Source: an uncultured Candidatus Melainabacteria bacterium (GTDB lineage: Bacteria; Cyanobacteriota; Vampirovibrionia; Gastranaerophilales; Gastranaerophilaceae). From it: 64,000 nucleotides of DNA. Both the position numbers and the translations under genes were made by a program. The stretch covers positions 1 to 64,000 of the forward strand of contig CAKVIN010000008.1 in NCBI GenBank assembly GCA_934754425.1, in the 5' to 3' direction. The notes beneath the pieces are model-generated. The model searched no databases, had not been told where the DNA came from, and worked only from the letters and a program-made list of their open reading frames with translations. Positions 8,297-16,643 of this stretch are shown one piece after another; the stretch's first letter is position 1; each line of letters opens with the position of its first letter.

Positions 8297-8668
8297 TTGC
8301 GACATTGTTGTCAATTTAACCCTGATGATGTGTATTATCTCAGGGACAATGAACTGTATTCTTCTAGGAAAATGTCTATTGGTTTTTGTCCAATTTGCAA
8401 TAAGCCAATATGTGAAATTAGCGAATGGAGATTTGATGGTAAATTTAATAAAATTTCAGTCAGCGGGTTTAAAGCTAATGAATTGATGTTAAAGCATAAA
8501 GATGAAATTGTTTATTCGCTTAGAGAAATGAATTATCAAAAAACAAAAGCTAAGCCGTTTGGTTGGGTTTATGGGGTAAATAAAATCGTAAAAAAACGCA
8601 AAGGAGAGCAAGTTCAACAATTTGCTGTGGATTTTTACGGAAACAAAGAATTAATTAAAACTTACTAA
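8297..8668 (+). CDS. Small phage protein with CPxC zinc-finger-like motif
   Basis: A 123-residue protein of unknown function. It has a CC pair near the N-terminus and a CPICNKPIC motif at about residues 32-40 that could bind zinc. The rest is basic. The start is TTG, supported by a very good AGGAGG site 5 nt upstream; no in-frame ATG fits as well. It is the first gene of the phage block and is followed by a strong hairpin. A role in phage regulation or DNA packaging is possible but not shown. Confidence 0.6.
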   Translation: MRHCCQFNPDDVYYLRDNELYSSRKMSIGFCPICNKPICEISEWRFDGKFNKISVSGFKANELMLKHKDEIVYSLREMNYQKTKAKPFGWVYGVNKIVKKRKGEQVQQFAVDFYGNKELIKTY

Positions 8669-8677
8669 AACTTTCTG

Positions 8678-8750
8678 GACCGGAGTTTTCGTTTCACCTT
8701 TCTCTCTCGTAATACTCCTTGTACATATTACCCTTGCTCCGGTCTTTTTC
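8678..8750 (+). terminator. Long-loop terminator or attenuator
   Basis: The arms GACCGGAG and CTCCGGTC are perfect complements separated by about 50 nt, and TTTTTCTTTTT follows. It can stop transcription from the preceding gene or attenuate entry to the next. Confidence 0.65.
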
Positions 8751-8767
8751 TTTTTATAGAGGATTTT

Positions 8768-9061
8768 ATGGCTAAAAAAAATGGTAAAGAAAATGTTAAT
8801 AACAAGCACATTGAATTGTATGGAAAAGCTTTAAATATCTTAGAGTTTTTGTTAACAGAATTTGAACACGATATAAAATATGCAGAATTTGAATATTTAG
8901 ATATTCCTAAAAACACAATCTCAACGATTGATTTTATAATTTCTGCCATAGGAAAAGTTCAAAAAGGACAAAGGCTCGCTTTAGGATTGGATGATGATGT
9001 TAGTGTTAACGAAGAACCTGTTATTAATATTGTAGAAGGGTTAAGTGAGGAGAAGGTTTGA
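8768..9061 (+). CDS. Small phage protein, possible small terminase or DNA-binding
   Basis: A 97-residue acidic protein with a lysine/asparagine-rich start (MAKKNGKENVNNKH) and a helical core. A GGATTTT site precedes the ATG. Its place before the portal gene is where a small terminase subunit is often found, and the size is compatible. No helix-turn-helix is clear, so the assignment is only positional. Confidence 0.5.
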   Translation: MAKKNGKENVNNKHIELYGKALNILEFLLTEFEHDIKYAEFEYLDIPKNTISTIDFIISAIGKVQKGQRLALGLDDDVSVNEEPVINIVEGLSEEKV

Positions 9062-9102
9062 GGAAGAAATACATATTTAAAAAGTTCAATTTTACATTAT
9101 TA

Positions 9103-9239
9103 CACCCCTCATCCGCATTCGTAAAGTTCGCAAAGCTCACTAACGACTGCTCCCTCTCCCACAAGGGGCGAGGGGGGTAGAAAATAAGTCTGTAACTTGT
9201 CTACGTGCGTAGCACCTCCCACAAGGGGGCGAGGGGAAA
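9103..9239. repeat. GC-rich intergenic repeat, direct copy 1
   Basis: A block of about 135 bp with CCCTCTCCC...AAGGGGCGAGGGG palindromic cores and a CTACGTGCGTAG palindrome. It is nearly identical to 9637-9767, so the two copies bracket the GNAT-like gene as direct repeats. It is much richer in GC than its surroundings. Confidence 0.8.
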
Positions 9240-9243
9240 AAGA

Positions 9244-9627
9244 ATGATAAAAGTTTTTATACCTTATGAAAAAGAATTTTGGAAATTTAAAGATGAGTGC
9301 AAAATTTTGTACGAAAGTGTACAAGACAAAATTTGCGATACAAATAGTTTTGAATTCATTATTGAAAATACATTTTTTTATCTATTCGTATTTGACGAAA
9401 AATTAATCGGGGCAATTTATTTTTTTGAAGATGAAAATAAAAAGCTTTTTTTGAATGGTTTTGCAAATCGAAAAATGCATCTGTTGAATTTAGAATGTTT
9501 AAAAATGTCTTTAAATTGGTTTAATTGTGATATTTATGCCACAGCGCAAAATAAAATGTCTGAATTGTGTCTAAGAAAATGTGGGTTTATAGAAATTGGT
9601 GAAAAAGAATTTGTTTTTAAACATTAG
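9244..9627 (+). CDS. GNAT-like N-acetyltransferase-type protein
   Basis: A 127-residue protein whose fold pattern resembles GNAT enzymes. It has beta strands FYLFVFDEKLIGAIYF, a central NGFANRKMH segment, and a typical C-terminal NKMSELCLRKCGFIEIGE. The last matches the 'N..s..l..k.GF...g' signature. Such proteins occur near the capsid genes of many phages. The acetyl-CoA P-loop is not clear, so activity is uncertain. The gene is bracketed by near-identical GC-rich repeats, as if brought in as a cassette. The ATG follows GAGGGG. Confidence 0.6.
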   Translation: MIKVFIPYEKEFWKFKDECKILYESVQDKICDTNSFEFIIENTFFYLFVFDEKLIGAIYFFEDENKKLFLNGFANRKMHLLNLECLKMSLNWFNCDIYATAQNKMSELCLRKCGFIEIGEKEFVFKH

Positions 9628-9636
9628 CGTAGAAAA

Positions 9637-9898
9637 ACCCCTCACCCGCATTCGTAAGGTTCGCAAAGCTCACCAACGACTGCTCCCTCTCCCTCAAGGG
9701 GCGAGGGGGGTAGAAAATAAGTCTGTAACTTGTCTACGTGTGTAACACCTCCCACAAGGGGCGAGGGAATGTGCCAAACTTGTAGTTCCACCAATGAGGC
9801 GGAGCAGGTAGTTTTAAAAATTATCTAGTAATTATTGCCAAGAAGCCGATAATTTCGTCTACGTGCGTAGCACCCACAAGGGGCGAGGGTAGAGGGGA
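9637..9898. repeat. GC-rich intergenic repeat, direct copy 2 plus inverted-repeat partner
   Basis: The first ~130 bp repeat the block at 9103. The second part, about 9770-9885, contains CCACCAATGAGGCGGAGC and CTACGTGCGTAG. It has an inverted copy at about 25250-25355, after the terminase gene, and a third diverged copy at about 18110-18205. No gene is visible here. Confidence 0.75.
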
Positions 9899-9941
9899 TG
9901 AGAAGAATTAATATTGGAGTATAACTCCGGAAAGGGAAATT

Positions 9942-11690
9942 ATGTCGTTTGAATACATTATTGAAAAAGATAGAAGTACACAAGTGCTTACTCCAGAATT
10001 GGAAGCGTTTCTTATCAAAGATATCAGCGCCAAATTCGTTAAACTGAATTCTGAGCGTTCGACAAACTTAGATATGGCTTCAAAACTGGCTAACGAAATA
10101 TTTTTTAAGAATGATTTTAAGTCACTTAGTGATAAAACACAAAAATGGAAATCGAAAATTAAAATGTGCAAAACTTTTATGTTTTACCAGACACTTAAAG
10201 CTTTTATTTGGAGAAATACTTATGCAAATGTAAACTCTATGTTTGATGTATCAGGAGAAAATCACGATTCAAATAACGCTTCCAACAAGCAAAAAGCTAT
10301 GCTTGTTGATATTCTTGAAAAAATGGGATATCAAAAAACTTGTGATCAGATTATTGACAATGCTTTGCTTTATGGTGAATTGATTTCTTTTACTTCTTGG
10401 AAAAAGAATTATGAGGAGTACAGGCGACCTATTGATTTTTTTAAAAATCTTTTTATGCAAGATGTTCAAAAGTTACCACTTATTTTGGAAGCTATTGCAA
10501 AGGGTCAAAACTATTGGGTAGATACAAGAAAGATATATGATAATCCATATATTTATTCGGTTAATCCTGCAGATTTGGTTTTTGATTCTTCTCAAAAAGA
10601 TAATTGGGATAATTGTCCCAAAATATATCGAGTTTATAAAACTTGTTCGGAAATTATTAATAATAAATATTATCATTTTACAAAAGAACAAATTGAAGAA
10701 ATTAAAGAGTTAGTAAATGATAAACATCAAAAATTTAAAAATGATGATATTGTTAAAGGTTCAACAATAGAAGTCTTAGAACATTGGGGTGATTTGAAAT
10801 TGCCAAACGGTATTTTATTAAAAAATTGGCACGCAGTTGTTGTGGCAAGAAAATATCTTGTTCTTTTTGGGAAAAATGAAGGTATTGTAAATCCATTTTC
10901 TTATGGAGCTTTTGTCGTTGATCCGGAAACGAAAAGAGGCATAAGCCCGCTGTATTCCGTTCTTTCGCTTGCACATCTGCAAGAAGATTTGATGAACAAA
11001 ACCTGTGATTTACAGGCTCTCAATGAAAATCCGCCGCTATTAGCTCCTGAAGGTTTCTTTGACGAAGACGAAATCAAGTTATACCCAGGAAAAATTATTG
11101 AATATGGTGACAACCTTTCTCCAACTGCAGCATTCAAGCAATTGACATTCAACTCAAATATTTATTTGCAAGATATTTCTTTCTTAAATGATTTGATGGC
11201 AGAAGTTTCCGGAATATTTCCTAATATGATTGGAGCTGTTGAAACAACTGCAGCCAAAACAGCGACTGAAATCAACACAAAAACTCAAGGGCAAATGATA
11301 CGTTTAGCAATGCTTGTCGATACTATCAATCAAGATTTAATTGTACCGAATGTTGAAAAGGTGGCAAAACTTTGTGCAAACTTCAAATCCGGAATTGAAA
11401 CAATTTTTGTTAATCACGAAAATCAGCAGGAAATTATTGAAATTGATGATTTTGTTCGACAAGGTGACTATAAATACATGTATTCAGATTCATCTATGCT
11501 TAATCAAAAAGCAGAGCAAGCTGACATTGTAATCCAAGCGGTAGAGAAATTTGCATCTGTTATACCATTAAATTTACAAGAAATTTTTGTATGGTACTTC
11601 GAACAAAAAGGTGTGGATAATCCTGAAAGATTTTTAGGAAATGCTAACAATGTTTCTACACAACAGAGTTCTGAGGGAGTGGAAAGTTGA
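9942..11690 (+). CDS. Phage portal (head-tail connector) protein
   Basis: A 582-residue protein with the size and layout of a short-tailed phage portal, which forms the dodecameric ring for DNA entry and exit. Support comes from an early helical region, a middle section with NPADLVFDSSQKDNWDNCP and VDPETKRGISPLYSVLSLAH, and a late helix-rich part with AAKTATEINTKTQGQMIRL. These segments are typical of portals. The family call rests on these patterns and on gene order: MuF-like, scaffold and capsid genes follow. GGAAAGGGAAATT precedes the ATG. No frameshift is seen. Confidence 0.8.
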   Translation: MSFEYIIEKDRSTQVLTPELEAFLIKDISAKFVKLNSERSTNLDMASKLANEIFFKNDFKSLSDKTQKWKSKIKMCKTFMFYQTLKAFIWRNTYANVNSMFDVSGENHDSNNASNKQKAMLVDILEKMGYQKTCDQIIDNALLYGELISFTSWKKNYEEYRRPIDFFKNLFMQDVQKLPLILEAIAKGQNYWVDTRKIYDNPYIYSVNPADLVFDSSQKDNWDNCPKIYRVYKTCSEIINNKYYHFTKEQIEEIKELVNDKHQKFKNDDIVKGSTIEVLEHWGDLKLPNGILLKNWHAVVVARKYLVLFGKNEGIVNPFSYGAFVVDPETKRGISPLYSVLSLAHLQEDLMNKTCDLQALNENPPLLAPEGFFDEDEIKLYPGKIIEYGDNLSPTAAFKQLTFNSNIYLQDISFLNDLMAEVSGIFPNMIGAVETTAAKTATEINTKTQGQMIRLAMLVDTINQDLIVPNVEKVAKLCANFKSGIETIFVNHENQQEIIEIDDFVRQGDYKYMYSDSSMLNQKAEQADIVIQAVEKFASVIPLNLQEIFVWYFEQKGVDNPERFLGNANNVSTQQSSEGVES

Positions 11691-11765
11691 AAATTGAAAG
11701 TGAAAAGTTATTAACACTTTTGATTGTGATTGCGTTTTATTAACGCTTTATTGATATTATGTTTG
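11686..11765. repeat. GAAAATTGAAAGTG repeat unit
   Basis: TTGAAAATTGAAAGTGAAAAG begins at the portal stop codon. The same type of unit occurs near 15801, near 29851, inverted near 29985, and in modified form near 33452. Confidence 0.6.
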
Positions 11766-11804
11766 TCGTGTTCAAGGATAAAATCTTTGAACACGAATGT
11801 TAAT

Positions 11805-12371
11805 TTAATGAACAATAAACAACATATAAAATAGCACAAAAAATGATATAACTAGTGTTAATACAAAATAATGGTAAAACACATTTACATAAATTTTGTA
11901 GTATTTATTTTCGATCAATTCTCGGTTTTTGATTAGGTTTTTATGCCTTAAATCTAGTATTAATAATATGAAATAAGTTATTATTGCTAAAATAACAAGT
12001 GGCGCACAAACAATTGACACCAACGCAAAGCCAACACCATTTCCGTCAGTAAAATCTAAAGTTTTATACAAAGAGTTAGTTAAATATTGCATAAGTATAA
12101 TTGATAAAATTGTATATACAGGAACTTTTGTACGACTTTTTGGTAAAAACAAAAATATACATAATAATATCAATGGGATAATAGCAAATAAGCAAGCTAT
12201 TGGTAAAAAATATAGCATTACACTAATAAAATCAATAGTTGACAATTTACCAATAAAAAGGGTTACTAACAAACCTAATAATGGATAAATAAAATATGTA
12301 AAACCTAACAATGCAAAAAAGTTTGCACTTAAATAATTTGGTAAACTATTGAAATATTCCTTAATTTTCAT
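11805..12371 (-). CDS. Four-to-five-helix membrane protein, candidate immunity protein 1
   Basis: A 188-residue hydrophobic protein paralogous to the gene on the other side of the lipase; both begin with IKEYFNSLPN and share SANxFALLGF. The C-terminus has LIENKYYKI, matching the L[LI][NE]N[KR]xYxI signature of the 6.4-8.0 kb membrane proteins. It is antisense to the surrounding phage genes and has its own extended -10 (TGTTATAAT) 6 nt before the ATG. It would therefore be expressed without phage induction, as an immunity gene should be. Protection against the adjacent lipase is inference. Confidence 0.7.
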   Translation of the reverse strand: MKIKEYFNSLPNYLSANFFALLGFTYFIYPLLGLLVTLFIGKLSTIDFISVMLYFLPIACLFAIIPLILLCIFLFLPKSRTKVPVYTILSIILMQYLTNSLYKTLDFTDGNGVGFALVSIVCAPLVILAIITYFILLILDLRHKNLIKNRELIENKYYKIYVNVFYHYFVLTLVISFFVLFYMLFIVH

Positions 12372-12421
12372 AGGAATATTATAACATATTTTCTACTATT
12401 TGATTAAGAATGGAGTTTTAA

Positions 12422-13384
12422 ATGGATAATAAAATATTAAGAGGGTATATTTCAAATGATGAATATATTTGGCACACAAATGAAGGTGCTTGCAATAAAT
12501 GTGAATCATTAAATAATACAGTATATGAACAAAAGGAAGATGTTCCTCAAAAACCTCATCCTAATTGCAAATGTTACGTAGATAAAAGCATTAAAGTTGA
12601 CAAAAAAGATGATATTGACTATCACGAAATTTTAAAACAAGCTGCAATATTTGCGTATCATGGTAAGAATGCCGAGCTCCCTGAGGGATACAATTGGACA
12701 GCCAGTATAGAGAATAAAAAAGATGGATTTTATGCAGATGTTTTGCAAGGTGAAAAGGACATTATCATCGCATATAGAGGAACTGATGAATTCCTTTCTG
12801 ATATTGATGATGATATTGCAATGGCATGCGCAAATATTCCTTCTCAAACAACTGATGCATTGAAAACGTATAATTCTATAAAAAATGCTTTTCTAGATAA
12901 AGATATTTCATTAACTGGACATTCTTTGGGAGGCAGTTTAGCTGATATAGTAGCAGGCATGAATGGAGAATTTGCAACTACATTTAATGCTTATGGAGTT
13001 AAAGATATACTTGGTAATACTGCATATAATGATGAAAATATTATCAATTATATCAACACCAAAGATGCTGTCACAATGATTAATGGGAATAATCATATTG
13101 GTACAAACTATTCAATACCAAATCGAGGGAAATGGTTCAAAGGTAAACACGATGCCGAAAAGATGGGAAATTTTGCAGAAAGAAAGAAAATAACACCCAA
13201 AGAAATTAAAGATATTGCTGACCAAAACTTTAAAGCTCCACAAAAAGTAAGAGAAGGAATTAGAAAATATGCTGATACAATAGAAAAAGGAGAAATACTA
13301 CGTAATAAAATTAAACGAAGAATTGAGGAAATGGAACTCCAAAGAAATGTTAGTCAAAGATTAAAAGAACTAAATAGATTTTAA
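12422..13384 (+). CDS. MuF-like domain fused to class 3-type lipase (candidate phage toxin)
   Basis: A 320-residue fusion. Residues 1-55 carry a cysteine/histidine cluster (GACNKCESLNN at 22-32 and HPNCKCYVD at 46-54) typical of the C-terminal part of MuF/gp7 minor head proteins. Residues ~65-235 are an alpha/beta-hydrolase of the lipase-3 type: IIAYRGTD at 115-122, nucleophile Ser168 in GHSLGG, probable Asp215 in NTKDAV and His225. The last ~80 residues are a basic helical tail. It sits directly after the portal, the usual MuF position. MuF-linked toxins are an established phage polymorphic toxin class. Phospholipase activity is inferred. Membrane-protein paralogs flank it on the opposite strand. 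Confidence 0.75.
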   Translation: MDNKILRGYISNDEYIWHTNEGACNKCESLNNTVYEQKEDVPQKPHPNCKCYVDKSIKVDKKDDIDYHEILKQAAIFAYHGKNAELPEGYNWTASIENKKDGFYADVLQGEKDIIIAYRGTDEFLSDIDDDIAMACANIPSQTTDALKTYNSIKNAFLDKDISLTGHSLGGSLADIVAGMNGEFATTFNAYGVKDILGNTAYNDENIINYINTKDAVTMINGNNHIGTNYSIPNRGKWFKGKHDAEKMGNFAERKKITPKEIKDIADQNFKAPQKVREGIRKYADTIEKGEILRNKIKRRIEEMELQRNVSQRLKELNRF

Positions 13385-13947
13385 AATAAGCTTATATATA
13401 TAAAGATTCCAAAAGCAATAACAAATGGAATATATAGTATCCAGAAATAACAATAAAATATTTTTACAAAAATTCTATATAATCTATTATTTATCAAAGT
13501 CGAATTTAATATTTTAAAATTCTTCTTTTTGTCTATCAAATAAAATATTTGTATAATTATTAGAAAACAAGAAAATAGCCACATAAGATGAGAATAAAAT
13601 TCATACACATATAAAATTTGTGTATTTGGAAGTAAAAATTTATAAAGAAAATACAAAATCATACTAATTAAAATAAAAATACAAAAGATATGTAATATTG
13701 ATAAAATTTTATCATCCTTTTTTAGCATACAAAGAAACGGTATTAATACAGGAAGACTGACTAAACATATAATACCAAATAAAATGACTTGTATAAAAAA
13801 ATTAAAAATAAAGTTATAAAAAGAATTGTGAAATACATCACTACCTATATAGCAAAAAAGAAACAAAAAATTTACAAACCCTAGCAGTGCAAAGATGTTT
13901 GCACTTATTCGATTTGGGAGGCTATTAAAGTATTCTTTGATTGTCAT
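13381..13947 (-). CDS. Membrane protein, candidate immunity protein 2
   Basis: A 188-residue paralog of the gene at 11.8 kb, with four or five membrane helices. The starts (IKEYFNSLPNRISANIFALLG) and the promoter region are almost the same, while the middle has diverged. The C-terminal signature is LINNRLYRI. Its stop codon overlaps the stop of the convergent lipase gene. The ATG lies 6 nt after TATAAT in an extended -10 and lacks a ribosome site. Two diverged copies around one toxin suggest duplication after a change in toxin specificity; this is inference. Confidence 0.7.
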   Translation of the reverse strand: MTIKEYFNSLPNRISANIFALLGFVNFLFLFCYIGSDVFHNSFYNFIFNFFIQVILFGIICLVSLPVLIPFLCMLKKDDKILSILHIFCIFILISMILYFLYKFLLPNTQILYVYEFYSHLMWLFSCFLIIIQIFYLIDKKKNFKILNSTLINNRLYRIFVKIFYCYFWILYIPFVIAFGIFIYISLF

Positions 13948-14088
13948 AGGAATATTATAACATTTTTATAAATTTTACAAAAGGTTAATTAAGACATTTG
14001 GATTACTTCGCTTGATATTCATATGTGCTGTATGAGTACTTGTGCGAGCGAATCTGGGATGTTTAAAAATAAAAAGAAAGGAAAAATT

Positions 14089-14679
14089 ATGGAAGAAATT
14101 CAAAAGGACGAAGTTACACAAGAGCCGGAAATCGTTAACTCTAATGTAGCTCAAGAAATTGAAGGACAAGTTAAAGAAACCCCTTCTGAACAACTTATTT
14201 TAGGCAAATTCAAGTCTGTAGACGATTTATCAAAAGCTTATACAGAGCTTGAAAAACTCAAAGGTTCACAAGCACAAGAATTGGGAAAATTAAGGCTTGA
14301 AAGTCAAGGTTTAAAGGATTTAACAGCCATTTTTGAAAAACAAAAAAATCTTGAAATGTCTGAAACAGAACTAAGAGAACTTTCGCAAAAATACAACAAC
14401 TACTTTGCGGATCCTTGTTTTACAGAACTCTACAAAGAAGCTTACTTTGCTTTGGGTAAAAATTTGGATTCTGAAAAACTTATTAATCTTTTAGAGAATT
14501 ATGTTTCTTCAAGAATTTTTGCAAAAGAAGCACAACAATCCGTGCAAAAAGAAAACGACAATGCTGTTTCTGCAATTAATTTTTCAGAGAATAAAACAAA
14601 TTCTTTAAGTAAACCGGAAAAAAGACTTGATGAAATGTCTGACAAAGAAGTTGAAGAACTTTTGAATAAGTTGATTTAG
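14089..14679 (+). CDS. Phage scaffolding protein
   Basis: A 196-residue, acidic, highly helical protein (MEEIQKDEVTQEPEI onward). It contains LGKFKSVDDLSKAYTELEKL, a motif typical of podovirus scaffold proteins that guide capsid assembly. The C-terminus is rich in charged helix. The ATG used here follows AAAGGAAAAATT; an upstream in-frame ATG at 14023 has no such site. Its position before the major capsid gene supports the call. Confidence 0.75.
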   Translation: MEEIQKDEVTQEPEIVNSNVAQEIEGQVKETPSEQLILGKFKSVDDLSKAYTELEKLKGSQAQELGKLRLESQGLKDLTAIFEKQKNLEMSETELRELSQKYNNYFADPCFTELYKEAYFALGKNLDSEKLINLLENYVSSRIFAKEAQQSVQKENDNAVSAINFSENKTNSLSKPEKRLDEMSDKEVEELLNKLI

Positions 14680-14734
14680 GTAGTTTCCTTCTCTCTTTAT
14701 TATCCAAGCAATTCTAATAATAAATAGTGTCTGT

Positions 14735-14850
14735 TTCTAATTGAACGACTGGATTGCTTCGTTTTACATTACACTTACTAGCTTGTAGGTTACACTACAC
14801 ATTTGAAAGTGAAGTGGAAAACGCTCGCAATGACGCATTACGCAATTTTA
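14735..14850. repeat. GGATTGCTTCG...CGCAATGACG element, copy 1
   Basis: GACTGGATTGCTTCG and GCTCGCAATGACGC bracket about 80 bp between the scaffold and capsid genes. Members of this family also occur near 15880, 18713 and 37270-37412. They interrupt only spacers. Confidence 0.65.
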
Positions 14851-14907
14851 GTTTAAAAAAGATGGGAAGGTTATTGCTTATCTATACAAAAATAAGAAAG
14901 GATAATT

Positions 14908-15798
14908 ATGACAACAACAAAAGAATTGATTACAAGCGCTTTTTCTACTGCTTTTAACAAACATTTTTACAACGAACTTGTTATCGGAAAATTAGCACAT
15001 TCTGAAATGAAAGACCATATCAACAAAGGTGATGAAGTTGATGTGACTATGCCCGGATTAGTAACTCTATTCGACTATGATGGCGGAAATTTACCGAGTG
15101 CTGAAAATGCAACTGTTTCTATTTGCAAAGTAAGAATAGATAAAGGTAAAGCATTCCACTTTGAACTATCAGAAATGGAAGAAAAAATGTTAACATCATC
15201 AGGTTCAGCAGCAGAACAAGTAGAACTTACAAAAGACTATACAAATGATGCAATTAAACAATTTGCGGCTGCAGTTGATGCTTCATATGCAAATTTGTAC
15301 ACAAGAGCCGGACATTACTTAGATAATAAAGGAGAAGCTATTACTTTAACTCCGGAAAATGCAAAAGATATTTTTGCTTATATGCAAGCTAAATTCCAAA
15401 GAGGTGACGGTAAAGGTCATACAAACTGGGTTGACGGTTCTATGGTTTGCGTAATTCCACCGGAATATCAGTTCTATCTCGGCAAATTAGATGATTTAAA
15501 ATACACAGAAAGTGGCAAAGATGAACAAAGAAAAGGTTATATCGGTAATTTATGCGGTTGGGAAATTCTTGTTTCAAATAACATTGCTCAACCGGAAGAA
15601 AATGTTTTCTATCCTTTATTCGGGGTTAAAGGTAAAACTCTTGCCGGTGGTATTTCATCTGATTTAAATACAACTTGTTATACCCCTGAAAAGAACTTTA
15701 ACACTTGTTACAAAGGTTATGGACTATATGGTGTTGGCGCTCCAAGAGCGGATTATTTGGGAACAGTTAAAGTGAAAGCTCAACTTGCGCTTGCTTAG
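14908..15798 (+). CDS. Phage major capsid protein
   Basis: A 296-residue protein expected to form the head shell with an HK97-like fold. It begins with the helix MTTTKELITSAFSTAFNKHF, followed by KGDEVDVTMPG, a common coat-protein strand. The central PPEYQFYLGKLDD and GWEILVSNNI, and the late GYGLYGVGAPRADYLGTV, match the layout of coat proteins of short-tailed phages. The AAGAAAGGATAATT ribosome site is strong, as expected for an abundant protein. The assignment depends on pattern and position after the scaffold gene. Confidence 0.8.
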   Translation: MTTTKELITSAFSTAFNKHFYNELVIGKLAHSEMKDHINKGDEVDVTMPGLVTLFDYDGGNLPSAENATVSICKVRIDKGKAFHFELSEMEEKMLTSSGSAAEQVELTKDYTNDAIKQFAAAVDASYANLYTRAGHYLDNKGEAITLTPENAKDIFAYMQAKFQRGDGKGHTNWVDGSMVCVIPPEYQFYLGKLDDLKYTESGKDEQRKGYIGNLCGWEILVSNNIAQPEENVFYPLFGVKGKTLAGGISSDLNTTCYTPEKNFNTCYKGYGLYGVGAPRADYLGTVKVKAQLALA

Positions 15799-15849
15799 AA
15801 CTGAAAAATTGAAAGTGGATAGTGCAAAGTTTTTATAAAAAATTTTCAC

Positions 15850-15980
15850 TATTAATTCTGTAACAGGGCTTCATACTATTTATGGATTGCTTCGTCATCA
15901 GTTTTGGTTATTGTTCCTCGCAATGACGTGGCACTATATGAAGTATCAATATTATTCAGTTGCCCTGTTACTAATTTTGC
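15850..15980. repeat. MITE-like hairpin with TGCTTCG/CGCAATGACG core, copy 2
   Basis: The outer arms GTAACAGGGC and GCCCTGTTAC, with inner TTCATAC/TATATGAA, enclose GGATTGCTTCGTC...CTCGCAATGACG. The whole ~125-bp element could fold into one long hairpin. It lies in the spacer after the capsid gene. Confidence 0.7.
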
Positions 15981-16011
15981 TTATTTATTAGAAAAAACGA
16001 AAGGAATTTAT

Positions 16012-16395
16012 ATGACAAGAGATATTATTAATGTTCAGTATCCGACATTAGATCACACAGAATCTGTTGCGAATATTGGGATTACAGCCAAAGAAGTTGT
16101 TCAAGCAAACGGAATTACAATCGCAGATGCGTTTTCTAACAAAAATAATTCATTGTTTATCATAATAGAAAACTCAGGCACAAGTTCTTTATTGACAGTA
16201 AAAGCCGGCGATAGTTATCCGAATTCTATGCTTGGTGATATTGTTATTGAATTACCGGCAGGAATTTCTGCAATTCAGCTTCAAGATTTATCACGTTTTG
16301 AAAAAAGTGATGGCTCTATTGATTTAGATTTCGCATCAGGTTTCACCGGTAAAATTTTTGCAATAGCAAAATGGGCAGGTGTTAGAAAAGTTTAA
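16012..16395 (+). CDS. Small phage head protein, possible decoration protein
   Basis: A 127-residue beta-rich protein (FIIIENSGTSSLLTVKAGDSY and FASGFTGKIFAIAKWAG). It follows the capsid gene, where head decoration or stabilising proteins are usually encoded. The start chosen follows GAAAGGAATTT. An in-frame ATG further upstream falls in the repeat and is unlikely. No specific family is recognised. Confidence 0.6.
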   Translation: MTRDIINVQYPTLDHTESVANIGITAKEVVQANGITIADAFSNKNNSLFIIIENSGTSSLLTVKAGDSYPNSMLGDIVIELPAGISAIQLQDLSRFEKSDGSIDLDFASGFTGKIFAIAKWAGVRKV

Positions 16396-16442
16396 GAAAA
16401 TGAGGGGGTTCGCCCCCTTGTTTTTATATAGAAAGGATTTTT

Positions 16443-16643
16443 ATGTTCAAAATAAAATACATTCCTACAGGAAATATTTTTGTTTTACCTAAAAAAGATG
16501 CAGAATTGTTGAAAGAAAAAAGTCCACAAGATTATTTGATTCTTGAAAAAAATGGAAAAAAATTTAAAGACAAAATTCCACAAAAAATCGAAAGCGATTC
16601 AAAATCAATCTTATCCAAAATTATAGATAAGGAGCCGGCATGA
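16443..16643 (+). CDS. Small basic phage protein
   Basis: A 66-residue lysine-rich protein beginning MFKIKYIPTGNIFVLPKKDA. The start pattern is like small proteins near head-completion genes. It has a good AAAGGATTTTT site and overlaps the next gene by 4 nt, so the two are translationally coupled. The function is unknown. Confidence 0.6.
   Translation: MFKIKYIPTGNIFVLPKKDAELLKEKSPQDYLILEKNGKKFKDKIPQKIESDSKSILSKIIDKEPA

Noticed and set aside
9109..9324. Minus-strand frame over the GC-rich repeat
   Set aside because: It consists of repeat sequence (PLVGGATH, PPSPLVGEG) and overlaps the start of the GNAT-like gene.
14754..14957. Short frame before the capsid gene
   Set aside because: It is made largely of the TGCTTCG/CGCAATGACG repeat and overlaps the capsid ribosome site.
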